Source: Agromyces sp. Marseille-P2726 (GTDB lineage: Bacteria; Actinomycetota; Actinomycetes; Actinomycetales; Microbacteriaceae). Taken from it: a DNA stretch of 64,000 bases. A program made the translations under genes and the position numbers. The DNA is taken from positions 1 to 64,000 of the forward strand of contig NZ_CADDWM010000009.1 of the NCBI RefSeq assembly GCF_902809835.1, read 5' to 3'. Of this stretch, positions 17,968-26,793 are shown one piece after another (position 1 is the stretch's first letter; the number at the start of each line of letters is the position of its first letter). The notes under the pieces were generated by a model. The model did no database searches, was not told the origin of the DNA, and was given only the letters and a program-made list of their open reading frames with translations.

Positions 17968-19338
17968 TTGTCGATCGCGCACATCGGGCTCGCCGAGCCG
18001 AACGACGACGGCAACCGCCGCGGTGAGCGCACTCCCCCGCACGACCTGCTCGCCGAACAGAGCGCACTCGGCGGCATGATGCTCTCGAAAGACGCCGTTG
18101 CCGACGTGATCGAGACGGTGCGGGGCGTCGACTTCTACGTGCCGAAGCACGAGGTGGTCTTCGACGCGATCCTCTCCCTCTACTCGCACGGCGAGCCGAC
18201 CGACGTCATCGCGGTCACCGACGAGCTGACCAAGACCGGTGAGCTGCAACGGGCCGGCGGGGTCGAGTACCTGCACACGCTCACGAGTCTCGTGCCGACC
18301 GCCGCCAACGCTGGCTACTACGCCTCGATCGTGGCCGAGCGGGCCCTCCTGCGCCGTCTCGTCGAGGCGGGCACCCGCATCGTGCAGATGGGCTATGCAG
18401 GCGAGGGCGAGGTCACCGAGCTCGTGAACACGGCCCAGGCCGAGATCTATTCGGTCACGGGCTCCACCGAGAGCGAAGACTACGTCCCGCTCACCGATGC
18501 CGTCACGGCGGCCATCGATGAGATCGAGGCCGCGAAGCATACCGACGGCAAGTTGACGGGCGTCCCCACCGGGTTCGCCGACCTCGACGAGCTCACCAAC
18601 GGGTTCCATCCTGGGCAGATGATCATCGTCGCGGCGCGACCCGCGATGGGCAAGTCCACGCTCGCACTCGACTTCGCCCGGGCGGCCTCCATCGGCAACG
18701 ACCTGCCGTCGATCCTCTTCTCGCTCGAGATGGGCAAGAGCGAGATCGCCATGCGCCTGCTCTCAGCCGAGGCATCCGTGCCGCTGCAGATGATGCGCAA
18801 GGGCACCGTCGATTCCCGCGACTGGACCACGATCGCCGCCACTCGCGGCCGCATCAACGACGCACCGCTCTTCATCGACGACTCGCCCAACATGACGCTC
18901 GTCGAGATCCGTGCGAAGTGCCGACGGCTCAAGCAGCGGGTGGGACTCAAGATGGTCGTCATCGACTACCTCCAGCTCATGACGAGCGGCAAGCGCGTCG
19001 AGAGCCGCCAGCAGGAGGTCTCCGAGTTCTCCCGCGCGCTGAAGCTCCTCGCGAAGGAGTTGCAGGTTCCGGTGGTCGCACTGTCGCAGCTGAACCGCGG
19101 CCCCGAGCAGCGTGCCGACAAGATGCCCGCCCTGAGCGACCTGCGTGAGTCGGGGTCGATCGAGCAGGACGCCGACATGGTGATCCTGCTGCACCGCGAG
19201 AGCGCCTACGAGCGCGACAGCCCCAGGGCCGGCGAGGCCGACCTCATCGTGGCCAAGCACCGCAACGGGCCGACGCGCACCATCACCGTCGCCTTCCACG
19301 GGCACTTCTCGCGGTTCGCCGACATGGTGCAGGTGTAG
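17968..19338 (+). CDS. dnaB: replicative DNA helicase DnaB
   Basis: Hexameric 5'-3' helicase at the replication fork. The 456-residue protein has an N-terminal primase-interaction domain (TPPHDLLAEQSALGGMML onward), a linker, and a RecA-like motor with Walker A ARPAMGKSTLALDFA, Walker B KMVVIDYLQLM, and the Gln/Arg motif LSQLNRGPEQR. No intein is present. I chose TTG 17968 because GGAGG lies 8 nt upstream and the product begins SIAHIGLAEP; an in-frame GTG at 17917 would add 17 residues without a good ribosome binding site. Confidence 0.95.
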   Translation: MSIAHIGLAEPNDDGNRRGERTPPHDLLAEQSALGGMMLSKDAVADVIETVRGVDFYVPKHEVVFDAILSLYSHGEPTDVIAVTDELTKTGELQRAGGVEYLHTLTSLVPTAANAGYYASIVAERALLRRLVEAGTRIVQMGYAGEGEVTELVNTAQAEIYSVTGSTESEDYVPLTDAVTAAIDEIEAAKHTDGKLTGVPTGFADLDELTNGFHPGQMIIVAARPAMGKSTLALDFARAASIGNDLPSILFSLEMGKSEIAMRLLSAEASVPLQMMRKGTVDSRDWTTIAATRGRINDAPLFIDDSPNMTLVEIRAKCRRLKQRVGLKMVVIDYLQLMTSGKRVESRQQEVSEFSRALKLLAKELQVPVVALSQLNRGPEQRADKMPALSDLRESGSIEQDADMVILLHRESAYERDSPRAGEADLIVAKHRNGPTRTITVAFHGHFSRFADMVQV

Positions 19339-19344
19339 TCGACA

Positions 19345-19398
19345 TGTGATCACAGAGGTCGCCAAGCTGACGCTGTGGTTCGCCGTGTGATCCCAGAG
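19345..19398. repeat. paired direct repeats after dnaB
   Basis: TGTGATCACAGAG at 19345-19357 recurs as TGTGATCCCAGAG at 19386-19398, one mismatch, 41 bp apart start to start. They lie in the 145-bp gap between dnaB and the GerW-like gene and could be regulator half-sites or chance. Confidence 0.35.
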
Positions 19399-19483
19399 TA
19401 GGGAAGGTGGTCGACGGGACCGCCGCGGGCGCGAAACGTCGTCGGGTCTAGCCGCGCGTGGACATCGCGCGTACCGTCGACCC

Positions 19484-19855
19484 ATGGCGAAGCTCATCGA
19501 GAACTTGGCGGAATCGGTGCCCGCGTGGGGCGCGAAGGTGGCATACGGCGAGAAGACCACGGTGGACGGACGTGAACTCGTGCCAGTGGCGCTCGTGGCG
19601 TTCGGCTTCGGCGGAGGCGAGGGTTCGGGCGACATGCCGGCATCCGAGAAGATCCCGGCCGGGCGGGGCGAGGGAAGCGGTGGTGGTGGCGGCGGCTATT
19701 CCGTGCCGATCGGGGCGTACATCGGCGGCCCCGATGGTCTGAAGTTCCGCCCCAATACGGTCGCGCTCGCCGTGGTCGCGGTGCCGTTGGTATCCGCGCT
19801 CGGTGCGGCGCTCGCCATGATCGTCGGTGCGGCCCGGTACTCCAGCCGTCGCTGA
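19484..19855 (+). CDS. GerW/YtfJ family protein
   Basis: A 123-residue protein of the GerW (YtfJ) family: N-terminal LIENLAESVPAWGAKVAYGE and VPVALVAFGFGGGEG, a Gly-rich loop (GGGGGGY), then SVPIGAYIGG and a C-terminal hydrophobic segment (about 95-115) that probably anchors it in the membrane. The family was first named from spore germination, but members are widespread in non-sporulating actinobacteria, so no germination role should be assumed here. It stands alone between dnaB and a decayed gene. Confidence 0.75.
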   Translation: MAKLIENLAESVPAWGAKVAYGEKTTVDGRELVPVALVAFGFGGGEGSGDMPASEKIPAGRGEGSGGGGGGYSVPIGAYIGGPDGLKFRPNTVALAVVAVPLVSALGAALAMIVGAARYSSRR

Positions 19856-19949
19856 CCTGCGCCGCGACATCCGAGGTGCGTGAACGATCACCTCGCCGAC
19901 GTCAGCGCGCCCGGAGCTGCGGTCGAGGCTCCTGACTGGAAGGCGCGGG

Positions 19950-20150
19950 ATGGTGCCCCCCGTCATTAGTGTGCGCGTCGACCGCGCGATTCGTGAATTC
20001 CTCGCTCATGCGGAGACGCTCCTCGTGCGCTGCGGGGGTCGCCATGTATTTCGCGTCTTCGAGACGGCTGGAGCGACGCGGCCGTCATCGTCGAGTTCGA
20101 CGCCCTCGAGGACGCCGAGCATCTGCAGTGCGGCCGGACAGCCGACGGGG
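19950..20150 (+). pseudogene. decayed DUF1330-like gene
   Basis: Frame one reads VISVRVDRAIREFLAHAETL then VRCGGRHVFR, the usual start of a DUF1330 protein. The continuation appears in another frame as GWSDAAVIVEFDALEDAEHL, matching the family's core strand region. A frameshift near 20065 separates the two halves and the C-terminus is missing. It fills most of the 404-bp space before the PadR gene. Confidence 0.5.
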
Positions 20151-20186
20151 CTTGCGCCGCGCCCGGGAAGAGGTCGGTATTCAGTG

Positions 20187-20226
20187 TTGCTATCTACCGG
20201 TACTCGTGGTTACTATGTACCAGTAG
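20187..20226 (+). promoter_or_regulatory. promoter and PadR operator of the DrrAB operon
   Basis: A -35-like TTGCTA (20187-20192) and a -10-like TACTAT (20211-20216) are separated by 18 bp. An inverted repeat, CTACCGGTAC (20194-20203) and GTACCAGTAG (20217-20226), with one mismatch, covers the spacer and -10. Such placement 34 bp before the padR start fits autorepression by PadR. Confidence 0.6.
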
Positions 20227-20259
20227 TCAGCAACGCTGAGTAGTCGAAGGCAGGAACCC

Positions 20260-20601
20260 ATGGGCAGACAGATGACCGAGATGCTGAAGGGCACGCTCGA
20301 TGGCATCGTCCTCGCGATCCTGGCCGTTCGGCCCGCATACGGGTACGAGATCACGGCCCGGCTTCGCGACGAGGGCTTCTCCGACATCGTCGAGGGCACC
20401 GTGTACGCGCTGCTGGTCAGGATCGAACAGCGCGGCCTCGTCGACGTCGAGAAGGTCCCCTCGGAGAAGGGGCCACCGCGCAAGGTCTATTCGCTCAACC
20501 AGAAGGGCAGCGAGTACCTCGCGGAATTCTGGCGGACGTGGAGCTCGCTCGCCGAGCGGATCCAACACCTCCACAGCGAAATCCCCGAAGGAGAGAACTG
20601 A
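20260..20601 (+). CDS. PadR family transcriptional regulator
   Basis: A 113-residue winged-helix repressor beginning MGRQMTEMLKGTLDGIVLAI, with the typical GYEITARLRDEGFSDIVEGT recognition region and wing residues KGPPRKVYSLNQKG, then a C-terminal dimerisation helix. It heads a four-gene operon with DUF1048, ABC ATPase and ABC permease genes, the classic PadR-controlled drug exporter arrangement. The inverted repeat in its own promoter suggests it represses the operon until a ligand binds. CAGGAA precedes ATG 20260. Confidence 0.93.
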   Translation: MGRQMTEMLKGTLDGIVLAILAVRPAYGYEITARLRDEGFSDIVEGTVYALLVRIEQRGLVDVEKVPSEKGPPRKVYSLNQKGSEYLAEFWRTWSSLAERIQHLHSEIPEGEN

Positions 20602-20602
20602 A

Positions 20603-20977
20603 ATGGCAGCGAAATGGATCGAGGCCCTTACGGGGTCGCTCGAGCAGAAGAAGCAGTACCGGCAGTACAAGGCCCGCATCGAGGCCCTTCCCGAGCCGTA
20701 TCGCGCCGCCGCGAAGGCATTCGAGCGGTACCTCATGTACAACGGCGGGATCACCGACGGCGACGCGGAGATGATGATCACGATGCTCAGCGACTTCGCC
20801 GACCTCTGGGAGCGCGCGGCCGCGGACGGGACGCCGATCAGTGCGATCGTCGGCGAGGATCCGGTCGAGTTCGCCGATGCGTTCGCCCAGGCGTACGCCG
20901 GGAAGCGCTGGATCGACAAGGAGCGCGCCCGCCTGACCAAGGCGATCGACGACGCAAAGCGAGAGGAGCAGAAGTGA
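20603..20977 (+). CDS. DUF1048 family protein
   Basis: A 124-residue, mostly helical, charged protein (MAAKWIEALTGSLEQKKQYR; YLMYNGGITDGDAEMMITML). DUF1048 proteins are regularly found next to PadR regulators, but their activity is unknown. It starts 1 nt past the padR stop, with GAAGGAGAGAA upstream, and its stop overlaps the GTG of the ABC ATPase by 4 bp. Translational coupling suggests an accessory or modulator role for this exporter. Confidence 0.85.
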   Translation: MAAKWIEALTGSLEQKKQYRQYKARIEALPEPYRAAAKAFERYLMYNGGITDGDAEMMITMLSDFADLWERAAADGTPISAIVGEDPVEFADAFAQAYAGKRWIDKERARLTKAIDDAKREEQK

Positions 20978-21807
20978 CCATCGACCAGGCTCTCGCACCA
21001 GCCATCCAGGTGCAGGGCATCGAGAAATCGTTCAAGGACCTGCAGGTGCTGCGGGGCGTCGACTTCGATGTGCAGCGGGGAACCATCTTCGCGCTGCTCG
21101 GCTCGAACGGCGCGGGCAAGACCACGCTGGTGCGGATCCTGTCGACGCTGCTGAACGCAGACGGGGGCACCGCGACGGTCCACGGCTTCGATGTCGCCGA
21201 ACATCCGGGCGACGTGCGAGAGTCGATCAGCCTGACCGGGCAGTTCGCCGCGGTCGATGAGGTGCTCACCGGTCGTGAGAACCTCGTGCTGGTGGCCAAG
21301 CTGCGTCACCTGAAGAACCCGGGTGCGATCGCCGACGACCTGCTCGCTCGCTTCTCGCTCAGCGAGGCGGGAAACCGCAAGGCGTCGACGTACTCGGGCG
21401 GCATGCGCCGCCGGCTCGACATCGCGATGAGCCTGATCGGCGATCCGCCGATCATCTTCCTCGACGAGCCGACGACCGGGCTCGACCCACAGGCACGCGT
21501 CGAGGTCTGGCGCACCATCGAGCAACTCGCCGCGAACGGTACGACCGTGCTGCTCACCACGCAGTACCTCGACGAGGCCGAGCATCTGGCCGACCGGATC
21601 GCGATCCTGCACGAGGGCACGATCATCCAGAACGGCACGCTCGCCGAGCTCAAGCAACTCCTCCCGCCCGCCAAGGTCGAGTACGTCGAGAAGCAGCCCT
21701 CCCTCGAGGAGGTCTTCCTGGCCCTCGTCGGCGACGGCGGCGCGGGCAACATGGCCGAGACCGACCGCACCAGCGACACGGTCCAGGCAGAAGGGAATTC
21801 CCGATGA
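20974..21807 (+). CDS. DrrA-like ABC transporter ATP-binding protein
   Basis: The 277-residue ATPase of a daunorubicin-resistance-type exporter. It shows Walker A GSNGAGKTTL, signature YSGGMRRRLDIAMSL, Walker B IIFLDEPTTGLDP and the H-loop region LLTTQYLDEAEHL. It starts with GTG 20974 and overlaps both neighbours by 4 bp. It partners the permease encoded next. The exported substrate cannot be told from sequence. Confidence 0.93.
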   Translation: MTIDQALAPAIQVQGIEKSFKDLQVLRGVDFDVQRGTIFALLGSNGAGKTTLVRILSTLLNADGGTATVHGFDVAEHPGDVRESISLTGQFAAVDEVLTGRENLVLVAKLRHLKNPGAIADDLLARFSLSEAGNRKASTYSGGMRRRLDIAMSLIGDPPIIFLDEPTTGLDPQARVEVWRTIEQLAANGTTVLLTTQYLDEAEHLADRIAILHEGTIIQNGTLAELKQLLPPAKVEYVEKQPSLEEVFLALVGDGGAGNMAETDRTSDTVQAEGNSR

Positions 21808-22568
21808 CCACCCACGTCCTCGGCGACACCGGCGTTCTCACCGGCCGCTCGCTGCGCCACATCCTCCGAAGCCCCGACACGATCATCACGACCGCGGTCA
21901 CGCCGATCGCGCTGATGCTGCTGTTCGTGTACGTGTTCGGCGGTGCGATCAACACCGGGTCCGGCGAGTCGTACGTCAACTACCTCCTGCCCGGCATCCT
22001 GCTCATCACGATCGCATCGGGAGTCGCGTACACCGCGTACCGGCTCTTCCTCGATCTGCAGGGCGGCATCTTCGAACGATTCCAGTCGATGCCGATCGCA
22101 CGGTCGAGCGTGCTGTGGGCCCATGTGCTCACCTCGCTGGCCGCGAACGTGATCTCGGTCGCGATCGTCATCGGCGTCGCGCTGATCATGGGCTTCCGCA
22201 CCGGGGCATCACCGGCGGCGTGGCTCGCGGTCGCCGGCATCCTGGTGCTGTTCACCCTCGCCCTCACCTGGATCGCGGTGGTCGCCGGGCTCTCGGCCAA
22301 GACGGTCGACGGTGCGAGCGCCTTCAGCTACCCGCTGATCTTCCTGCCGTTCATCAGCTCGGCCTTCGTGCCCACGGATTCGATGCCGGCGCCGGTCGCG
22401 TGGTTCGCCGAGAACCAACCGGTGACGTCGATCGTGAACACGATGCGGGCGCTGTTCGCCGGGCAGCCCGTCGGCAGTGACATCTGGATCGCCCTGGCCT
22501 GGCTCATCGGCATCCTCGTGGTCGCCTACGGCTTCGCCATCGCGATCTACCGGCGCAAGCTCGGCTAG
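21804..22568 (+). CDS. DrrB-like ABC-2 transporter permease
   Basis: A 254-residue integral membrane protein with about six hydrophobic segments, beginning LRHILRSPDTIITTAVTPIA and containing the ABC-2 family's region FERFQSMPIARSSVLWAHVL. It overlaps the ATPase gene by an ATGA junction and is the last gene of the PadR-controlled operon. With DrrA it likely exports a hydrophobic compound. Confidence 0.92.
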   Translation: MTTHVLGDTGVLTGRSLRHILRSPDTIITTAVTPIALMLLFVYVFGGAINTGSGESYVNYLLPGILLITIASGVAYTAYRLFLDLQGGIFERFQSMPIARSSVLWAHVLTSLAANVISVAIVIGVALIMGFRTGASPAAWLAVAGILVLFTLALTWIAVVAGLSAKTVDGASAFSYPLIFLPFISSAFVPTDSMPAPVAWFAENQPVTSIVNTMRALFAGQPVGSDIWIALAWLIGILVVAYGFAIAIYRRKLG

Positions 22569-22585
22569 ACGACGTCGAGGCGGGT

Positions 22586-22882
22586 TCAGTCGAGTTCGAC
22601 GACTTCGAACTCGAGCAGTTCGGCACCACTGGCCACGGGTGTGCGACTCTCTCGGGCGTGCGCCACTTCGGCGCGGCCGCCGCGCCATGCCTGGGAGTCC
22701 GCCTCGGTCGCCCACGTCGTCACGACGAAGTAGCGGTCGTCGCCGGCCACCGGGCGCAGGAGCTGGAACCCTTCGAAACCGGGTGCGGAGTCGACGGCGT
22801 GCTTGCGGGCAGCGAACCGAGCCTCCAACTCGGGGCCTGCCCCGGGTGGGACGGTGAGGGCGTTGATCTTCACGACGGACAT
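22586..22882 (-). CDS. antibiotic biosynthesis monooxygenase (ABM) domain protein
   Basis: A 98-residue ferredoxin-like protein (MSVVKINALTVPPGAGPELE; FEGFQLLRPVAGDDRYFVVT; W at the family's conserved TTWATEADSQAW). Small ABM proteins include haem-degrading and quinol-forming enzymes; which applies here is not visible. It converges on the DrrB gene, whose stop is 17 bp away, and is divergent from the methyltransferase. Confidence 0.85.
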   Translation of the reverse strand: MSVVKINALTVPPGAGPELEARFAARKHAVDSAPGFEGFQLLRPVAGDDRYFVVTTWATEADSQAWRGGRAEVAHARESRTPVASGAELLEFEVVELD

Positions 22883-23092
22883 TGCGGCTCCGTGATTGTG
22901 CGAATGGGATGCCGGAATTCAACGCGCCGTTCGTGGGCAGCGGCAGCACCAGCTCGGACTCGAAGTACTCATGGTAGCCCCCGCGGGTGTGCAATGGGTG
23001 CGGCGTCGCGGGCGCGGTGGCCCGAATCGGCCACGCGAGGATGGCCTCTCCGAGCGATGCTGCGCGAAGCGACCGCCCGATGGAATGACGGC

Positions 23093-23782
23093 ATGACGAC
23101 AACCACGCGCGTCGATCCACATGCGAGCAGCATCGCGAGCGGCATCCGACCGTTCGACCACCCCGTGCGCGGACGCTTCAACGCCTGGTTCTTCTCGGCG
23201 CTGGACCGGCACATCAATCGCCTCACCGCGCCGCTCAAGCAGACGGCGTTCGCCGGGCTCGCCACCGGAACCATCGTCGAACTCGGACCGGGCGTCGGCG
23301 CCAACCTGGGCTACCTGCCGTCGGGCTCGGAACTCATCGCCGTGGAACCCAATGCGCGCATGCACGAGGCGCTCGCGCGACGAAGCGCTCGGGAGGGCGT
23401 CACGGTGCGGATCATCGCCGAGTACGCCGAGCGGATGCCGCTGCCCGATGCATCCGTCGATGACGTGATCTGCTCCCTCGTGCTGTGCACGGTGACCGAC
23501 CCCGACGCGGTGCTCCGCGAGGTGAGGCGCGTCCTGCGCCCCGGAGGGCGCTTCCGATTCGTCGAACACGTCGCCGCGCCGGCGGGAAGCACGCGTGCGC
23601 GCGTGCAGCGGGCGCTTCACGTGCCGTGGGGATGGGTGTTCGAGGGGTGCGATCCGCATCGCGACACTGGAGCCGCGATCGAAGCCGCTGGATTCCGGCA
23701 TACCGAGATCTTCGAACGGATGCTGCAGCGAAGCGTGTTCTACCCGGTCAACACCGTGATCTGCGGCGTCGCCACACGGTGA
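23093..23782 (+). CDS. class I SAM-dependent methyltransferase
   Basis: A 229-residue Rossmann-fold methyltransferase. Motif I is [11 protein letters not shown] (about 62-72), the acidic SAM-binding residue follows in [14 protein letters not shown], motif IV is [13 protein letters not shown] and post-motif is [14 protein letters not shown]. The family resembles UbiE/methyltransferase-11 domains. ATG 23093 gives a normal N-terminus; an earlier open frame from 22658 overlaps the divergent gene and lacks homology. The substrate is unknown. Confidence 0.88.
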   Translation: MTTTTRVDPHASSIASGIRPFDHPVRGRFNAWFFSALDRHINRLTAPLKQTAFAGLATGTIVELGPGVGANLGYLPSGSELIAVEPNARMHEALARRSAREGVTVRIIAEYAERMPLPDASVDDVICSLVLCTVTDPDAVLREVRRVLRPGGRFRFVEHVAAPAGSTRARVQRALHVPWGWVFEGCDPHRDTGAAIEAAGFRHTEIFERMLQRSVFYPVNTVICGVATR

Positions 23783-23873
23783 ACTGCTGCGTCGACCGGC
23801 GTTCCGGCATCCGAGCCGCACTTGTATGGTCGGACCTGTCACTGATGCTCCGTGCCATCGAACGGTAGGACCC

Positions 23874-24212
23874 ATGACGCGCAACGCCGAACCGGCGGCC
23901 CGCACTGCCGCGCCGACCGCCATCGAGGTGCGCGGTGCGCGGGTGCACAACCTGAAGAACATCCACGTGGACGTGCCGTTGCAGCAATTGGTGGCGATCG
24001 CGGGGGTGTCGGGGTCGGGCAAGTCGTCGCTGGCGATGGGCGTGCTGTATGCAGAGGGCTCGCGCCGGTACATCGAGGCCCTGTCCACCTACACACGCCG
24101 GCGGATGTCGCATGCCGCCCGCGCCGCGGTGGACTCGGTGCGACACGTCCCGGCGGCGCTGGCGCTGCGTCAGCGGCCGGCGATTCCGGGGGTGAGGTCG
24201 ACGTTCGGAACT
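23874..24212 (+). pseudogene. truncated UvrA-like ATPase remnant
   Basis: About 113 residues match the start of a UvrA paralogue: [20 protein letters not shown], Walker [36 protein letters not shown] and the [18 protein letters not shown] segment. A complete UvrA is about 750-950 residues with two ATPase halves; everything after FGT, including the signature, zinc modules and second ATPase, is missing. The frame nevertheless stays open and continues without a stop into the HAD gene. A deletion remnant is the best reading. Confidence 0.75.
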
Positions 24213-24317
24213 GACAGCGCGCTTGCGCGACCCCGCGTGACCGCGCGCCTCCGGCTTCCGCGCAGGCCTGCCCGGCCGCCGGCCTCCATGACGACAAGCG
24301 TCGGTAAGCTCTCCGGC

Positions 24318-24968
24318 ATGGTCGCGGCAGTCGTATTCGACATGGACGGCGTGATCGTCGAGAGCGAGCAGCGGTGGGAGGCCGTTCGCCGACAACTCGT
24401 GCTCGACTCCGGCCGGCCCTATCCCGACGAGGCCACGCGGAAGATGCAGGGCATGAGCGCCCCCGAGTGGCAGGCCTACCTGCACGAAGAACTCGGGGTT
24501 CCCGACGCGCCGGCTGAGATCGGACGCCGCGTGGTGGGCGAGATGGCGAGGTCGTATCGCGCTGAACTGCCCCTGATCGACGGCGCGCCCGACGCGGTTC
24601 GCGCCCTGGCCGAACGCTATCCGCTCGCGGTCGCCTCCTCGTCGAATCGGGAGCTGATCGAGCTGGCGCTCTCCCTTGCGGGAGTGGCCGACGCGTTCCG
24701 AGCCGTGGTCTCGAGCGAGGAGGTCGAGCGCGGCAAGCCCGAGCCCGACGTCTACCTCGAAGCTGCCTCGCGCCTCGGAGTCAGTGCGGCCGACTGCGCG
24801 GCCGTGGAGGACTCGTCGAACGGAATCCGCTCGGCGCACGCGGCGGGCATGCGCGTCATCGCCGTGCCGAACCGCGCGTACCCGCCGTCGGCGGAGTCGC
24901 TGGCGCTCGCCGACGTCGTGCTCGATTCGATCACCGCGCTGACGCCCGACGTCGTGGCGGGAGGATGA
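24318..24968 (+). CDS. HAD-superfamily phosphatase/phosphoglucomutase-like hydrolase
   Basis: A 216-residue HAD hydrolase with motif [14 protein letters not shown] (nucleophile Asp and acid/base Asp), motif II Ser in VASSSNREL, motif III Lys in [13 protein letters not shown] and motif [13 protein letters not shown]. The helical cap between motifs I and II suggests a small phosphorylated substrate, for example a sugar phosphate. ATG 24318 is chosen because the protein then begins [11 protein letters not shown]; the longer open frame upstream is the UvrA-like remnant. Confidence 0.88.
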   Translation: MVAAVVFDMDGVIVESEQRWEAVRRQLVLDSGRPYPDEATRKMQGMSAPEWQAYLHEELGVPDAPAEIGRRVVGEMARSYRAELPLIDGAPDAVRALAERYPLAVASSSNRELIELALSLAGVADAFRAVVSSEEVERGKPEPDVYLEAASRLGVSAADCAAVEDSSNGIRSAHAAGMRVIAVPNRAYPPSAESLALADVVLDSITALTPDVVAGG

Positions 24969-24994
24969 GGTGTTCCGAGGACCGCTGAGTTTCG

Positions 24995-25027
24995 CGGCGG
25001 GAAAGAATCGCGGAACTTTCGCCGCCG
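24995..25027 (+). terminator. hairpin after the HAD gene
   Basis: CGGCGGGAAAG pairs with CTTTCGCCGCCG (one bulged base) around a 10-nt loop. It lies 26 nt past the HAD stop and could terminate its transcript; no U-run is present. Confidence 0.45.
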
Positions 25028-25191
25028 GGCACCCTTAATGTAAGAAGGAGCCACCGACCCGCACGTAGGGTGATCCCTGCAGCAGTGCTGCCGCGCCCGG
25101 CTCCGCCGGACGGCATCCCGCACGGAGCCATGGGCGAGATGCCACGTCGCACCGACGAGCACATGGTCGCCGCGACGAGAAGGAGTAAGCA

Positions 25192-26760
25192 ATGACGCGC
25201 ATCGGCGTCGTCACCGAGCATGGCTCGGAGACCCGAGTCGCCGCAACGCCGGCGACCGTGAAGCAGTTGATCGGCATGGGATACGACGTCGCCGTCGAGA
25301 CCGGCGCCGGCGAGAAGTCGTCCTTCCCCGACGACGCGTACACCGCCGCGGGCGCGGCGATCGTGTCGGCGCCCGCGGCGATCGCCAGCGACATCGTCCT
25401 CAAGGTGAATGCGCCGACCGACACCGAGATCGCGTTGCTCGAGCCGGGCACCACCGTGATCAGCCTGCTCAGCCCGGCACTGCGCCCCGACCTGCTCCAG
25501 GCCCTGGCCGCGCGTGGCGTGACGGCGCTCGCGCTCGATGCCGTGCCACGCATCTCGCGGGCCCAGTCGATGGACGTGCTGAGCTCGATGGCGAACATCG
25601 CCGGGTACCGCGCCGTCGTCGAAGCGGCGCACGAGTTCGGCCGGTTCTTCACCGGACAGGTCACGGCAGCGGGCAAGGTGCCACCCGCGAAGGTGCTCGT
25701 CGCGGGGGCCGGCGTCGCCGGCCTGGCCGCCATCGGTGCGGCATCCAGCCTCGGCGCCATCGTGCGGGCGACCGACCCTCGTCCTGAGGTGGCCGACCAG
25801 GTCAAGTCGATCGGCGGCGAGTACCTGAAGGTCGAGGTCGAGGTCGAGCAGTCGACCGACGGCTACGCCAAGGCGACCAGCGAGGCCTATGATCGCCGCG
25901 CGGCCGAGATCTACTCCGAGCAGGCGCGCGACGGCGACATCATCATCACGACGGCGCTGATCCCGGGCCGTCCGGCGCCGCGGCTCATCACGGCAGCGGA
26001 TGTCGCGAGCATGAAGCCCGGCAGCGTCATCGTCGACATGGCGGCCGCGCAGGGCGGCAACGTCGAGGGCTCCGTCGCGGGCGAGCGCATCGTCACGCCG
26101 AACGGCGTGATCATCCTCGGCTACACCGACCTCGCGTCGCGCCTTCCCACGCAGGCGTCGCAGCTGTACGGCACCAACCTCGTGAACCTCGTGAAGCTGT
26201 TCACGCCGGGCAACGACGGTCGATTCGTCATCGACTTCGACGACGTGGTGCAGCGCGCCGTCACGGTCGTGCGCGACGGTGAGGTGACGTGGCCGCCGCC
26301 TCCCGTGCAGGTCTCGGCGGCGACGGCCCCGGCGCAGGCGAAGGCGGCAGCGGATGTCGCGGACGCGGCATCCGTCACCACCAAGCCCAAGCGCAAGCTC
26401 TCGAAGGGCGGACGCCTCGCGCTCATCGTCGCCGGCATCGCCGCGCTCTTCGTCGTGAACGCGATCGCACCCGAGCCGCTGCCGCAGCACATCACGGTGC
26501 TCGTGCTGTCGGTCGTGATCGGCTTCTACGTGATCGGCAAGGTGGCGCACGCGTTGCACACGCCGCTCATGAGCGTGACGAACGCGATCTCGGGCATCAT
26601 CATCGTCGGCGCGATCGTGCAGGTGACGAGCACCGACCCGGTCGTGCAGGTGCTCTCGGCGGTCGCCATCCTGATCGCCTCCATCAACATCTTCGGCGGG
26701 TTCGCGGTGACGCGACGCATGCTCGGAATGTTCGCCAAGGGCGAGCGGGCCGGCAGCTGA
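25192..26760 (+). CDS. pntA: Re/Si-specific NAD(P)+ transhydrogenase subunit alpha
   Basis: Membrane-bound proton-translocating transhydrogenase that makes NADPH from NADH. The 522-residue protein has the NAD-binding dI domain (about 1-380; MTRIGVVTEHGSETRVAATP; VLVAGAGVAGLAAIGAASSL; RATDPRPEVADQVKSIGGEY) and a C-terminal membrane part (about 400-522) with four hydrophobic helices. This is the fused alpha form rather than split alpha1/alpha2. GAAGGAG stands 6 nt before ATG 25192. pntB follows 33 nt later. Confidence 0.95.
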   Translation: MTRIGVVTEHGSETRVAATPATVKQLIGMGYDVAVETGAGEKSSFPDDAYTAAGAAIVSAPAAIASDIVLKVNAPTDTEIALLEPGTTVISLLSPALRPDLLQALAARGVTALALDAVPRISRAQSMDVLSSMANIAGYRAVVEAAHEFGRFFTGQVTAAGKVPPAKVLVAGAGVAGLAAIGAASSLGAIVRATDPRPEVADQVKSIGGEYLKVEVEVEQSTDGYAKATSEAYDRRAAEIYSEQARDGDIIITTALIPGRPAPRLITAADVASMKPGSVIVDMAAAQGGNVEGSVAGERIVTPNGVIILGYTDLASRLPTQASQLYGTNLVNLVKLFTPGNDGRFVIDFDDVVQRAVTVVRDGEVTWPPPPVQVSAATAPAQAKAAADVADAASVTTKPKRKLSKGGRLALIVAGIAALFVVNAIAPEPLPQHITVLVLSVVIGFYVIGKVAHALHTPLMSVTNAISGIIIVGAIVQVTSTDPVVQVLSAVAILIASINIFGGFAVTRRMLGMFAKGERAGS

Positions 26761-26793
26761 CCGACGCCATCGACAACGCCCTAGGAGCCCCCA

